Below are positions 62,740-64,000 of a stretch of DNA of 64,000 bases, piece by piece. The stretch's first letter is position 1. Each line of letters begins with the position of its first letter. Below the pieces are notes generated by a model. It did not search any database. It was not told the DNA's origin and worked only from the letters and a program-made list of their open reading frames with translations. The stretch covers positions 2,604,001-2,668,000 of the forward strand of contig NZ_CP023407.1 in NCBI RefSeq assembly GCF_003665435.1. Direction: 5' to 3'. The position numbers and the translations under genes were made by a program. This DNA is from Streptomyces fungicidicus (GTDB lineage: Bacteria; Actinomycetota; Actinomycetes; Streptomycetales; Streptomycetaceae).

Positions 62740-64000
62740 TCAGTCCTCGGTCTTCTCCTGGGCGGGGGCCTCCGTGGCCTCGGCCTCGGTGGTCTCGTCC
62801 TCTTCCTCGTCGTCGAGGTCGACGACCTCGCCGTTGGTGTCCTTGACCGTGGCCTTCTCGACCACGACGGCCAGCGCCTTGCCGCGGGCGACCTCACCGA
62901 CGAGGAGCGGGACCTGGCCCTGCTCGACGACGGCCTGGGCGAACTGGTCGGGGGACATGCCGGAGGAGGCCGCGCGCCGCATGAGGTGCTCGGTGAGCTC
63001 CTCCTGGCTGACGTTGAGCTTCTCCTGCTTGACGAGCTCGTCGAGCACGAACTGGGTCTTGATGCCCTTGACCGCGGCCTCACGGGTCTCGGTGTCGAAC
63101 TCCTCCTCGGTCTTGCCCTGGATCTCCAGGTACTTCGCGAGGTCGAGGCCCATCTGGCCGAGCTGGTGGTGCTCGAGGTTGTGCTTGCGGGTGTTGATCT
63201 CGTCCTCGAGCAGCTTCTCGGGGACCGGGACCTCGACCAGCTCGAGCAGCTTCTCCAGGACGCGCTCCTGGGCCTGCGTGGCCTGGTCGTACTGCTTCAT
63301 GTTCTCCAGGCGCTTGCGGCTGTCCGCCTTCAGCTCCTCGAAGGTGTCGAACTCGGACGCGAGCTGGGCGAACTCGTCGTCCAGCTCCGGCAGCTCGCGG
63401 GCGGCGACCTGGGAGACCTTGACGGTGACCTCGGCCTCCTTGCCGGCCGCCGAGCCGCCCTTGAGCTCGGAGGTGAAGGTGGCCTCGCCACCGGCCTCCA
63501 CGCCCTTCACGGCGTCGTCGATGCCGTCCAGCAGCTCGCCGGAGCCGATGGTGTAGGAGACGCCGCTGGCGACGCCGTCCTCGAGGACCTCGCCGTCGAC
63601 CTTGGCCTCCAGGTCGATGGTGACGACGTCGCCGTCCTCGGCGGCGCGCTCCACCGGGGAGGTGGAGGCGAAGCGCTCACGGAGCTGCTCGACCGACTTC
63701 TCGACGTCCTCGTCGGTGACCTCGACGGCGTCGACCTCGACCTCGATGCCGGAGTAGTCCGGGATCTCGATGGCGGGGCGGATGTCGACCTCGGCGGTGA
63801 AGTTCAGCGTCTCGCCGTCCTTCAGCTCCGTGATGTCGACCTCGGGCTGGCCCAGGGGGTTCAGCTCGGCCTCGTTGACGGCGTCGGTGTAGAACTTCGG
63901 GAGGGCGTCGTTGACGGCCTCCTCCAGCACCGCACCGCGGCCGAACCGCTGGTCGATGACCCGGGCCGGGACCTTGCCCTTGCGGAAGCCCTTCACCGTG
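62740..64000 (-). CDS. tig: Trigger factor, C-terminal part (5' end outside window)
   Basis: About 420 codons are present; the gene enters at the right edge, so the N-terminus is missing. It begins within the ribosome-binding domain ([18 protein letters not shown]), followed by the FKBP-type PPIase domain ([32 protein letters not shown]) and the helical chaperone arms, ending in an acidic tail [13 protein letters not shown]. Ribosome-bound chaperone and prolyl isomerase. Located upstream of clpP1-clpP2-clpX, the usual order. Confidence 0.96.
   Translation of the reverse strand, partial: TVKGFRKGKVPARVIDQRFGRGAVLEEAVNDALPKFYTDAVNEAELNPLGQPEVDITELKDGETLNFTAEVDIRPAIEIPDYSGIEVEVDAVEVTDEDVEKSVEQLRERFASTSPVERAAEDGDVVTIDLEAKVDGEVLEDGVASGVSYTIGSGELLDGIDDAVKGVEAGGEATFTSELKGGSAAGKEAEVTVKVSQVAARELPELDDEFAQLASEFDTFEELKADSRKRLENMKQYDQATQAQERVLEKLLELVEVPVPEKLLEDEINTRKHNLEHHQLGQMGLDLAKYLEIQGKTEEEFDTETREAAVKGIKTQFVLDELVKQEKLNVSQEELTEHLMRRAASSGMSPDQFAQAVVEQGQVPLLVGEVARGKALAVVVEKATVKDTNGEVVDLDDEEEDETTEAEATEAPAQEKTED

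Overview
The window is high-GC actinobacterial DNA, almost certainly from the chromosome core of a Streptomyces. The evidence is the strong G/C bias at third codon positions, frequent GTG starts, GGAGG-type ribosome binding sites, and a gene order I recognise from the S. coelicolor leuS-to-tig region: leuS, rsfS, nadD, proA, proB, obg, rpmA, rplU, rne, rodA, pbp2, mreDCB, ndk, folC, valS, clpX, clpP2, clpP1, tig. Most genes lie on the minus strand. There are no rRNA genes, no IS elements, no phage genes and no CRISPR.

Layout. 1-3.8 kb: the 5' end of leuS with a leucine attenuator (leader peptide plus terminator), then a divergent two-gene electron-transfer module (b-type cytochrome plus a NuoF-like protein fused to a ferredoxin). 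3.9-4.8 kb: two identical tRNA-Ala(GGC) genes flanking two tiny zinc-ribbon genes. 4.9-9 kb: phosphatase, rsfS, a LytR-CpsA-Psr-like protein and nadD, followed by two very small membrane proteins. 9-15 kb: an M48 protease, two membrane proteins that share an N-terminal motif and sit where S. coelicolor has SCO2583/SCO2584, then proA, a small conserved gene and proB. 15-28 kb: a wall teichoic acid type locus. It holds a pyruvyl transferase, two large membrane-anchored glycerophosphotransferase paralogues on opposite strands, a GT2 glycosyltransferase and a cytidylyltransferase/SDR fusion probably making CDP-ribitol. A Tat-exported PhoD and a secreted FG-GAP propeller follow. 28-30.3 kb: obg, rpmA, rplU.

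30.4-34.2 kb holds a compact dTDP-L-rhamnose operon (rfbA-B-D-C) wedged between rplU and rne. 34.4-45 kb: RNase E/G with very long low-complexity arms, a DUF2344 protein, a membrane protein built on repeated VLxPxG motifs, a divergent DUF2637-type membrane protein, a large B12-binding-type radical SAM protein (the usual partner of DUF2344), and a CYTH-CHAD protein. 45-52 kb: the rod/spore-wall elongation cluster rodA-pbp2-mreD-mreC-mreB. 52-58 kb: ndk, a DUF4233 protein, folC, an acyltransferase and valS. 58-64 kb: a proline/glycine/tyrosine-rich membrane protein, then clpX, clpP2, clpP1 and the start-truncated tig, with a ClgR-like box upstream of clpP1 and a repeat-bearing spacer.

Functionally the window joins envelope assembly (MreBCD/RodA/PBP2, teichoic acid, rhamnose, LCP-like and SCO2583/2584-like proteins) with housekeeping translation, NAD and proline synthesis and protein quality control. 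No novel island stands out. The less-described points are the electron-transfer pair, the repeat membrane protein lying between the two halves of a radical SAM/DUF2344 system, the shared-motif membrane protein pair, and several strongly structured intergenic elements. All product assignments are from reading the translated sequence; no database search was possible.
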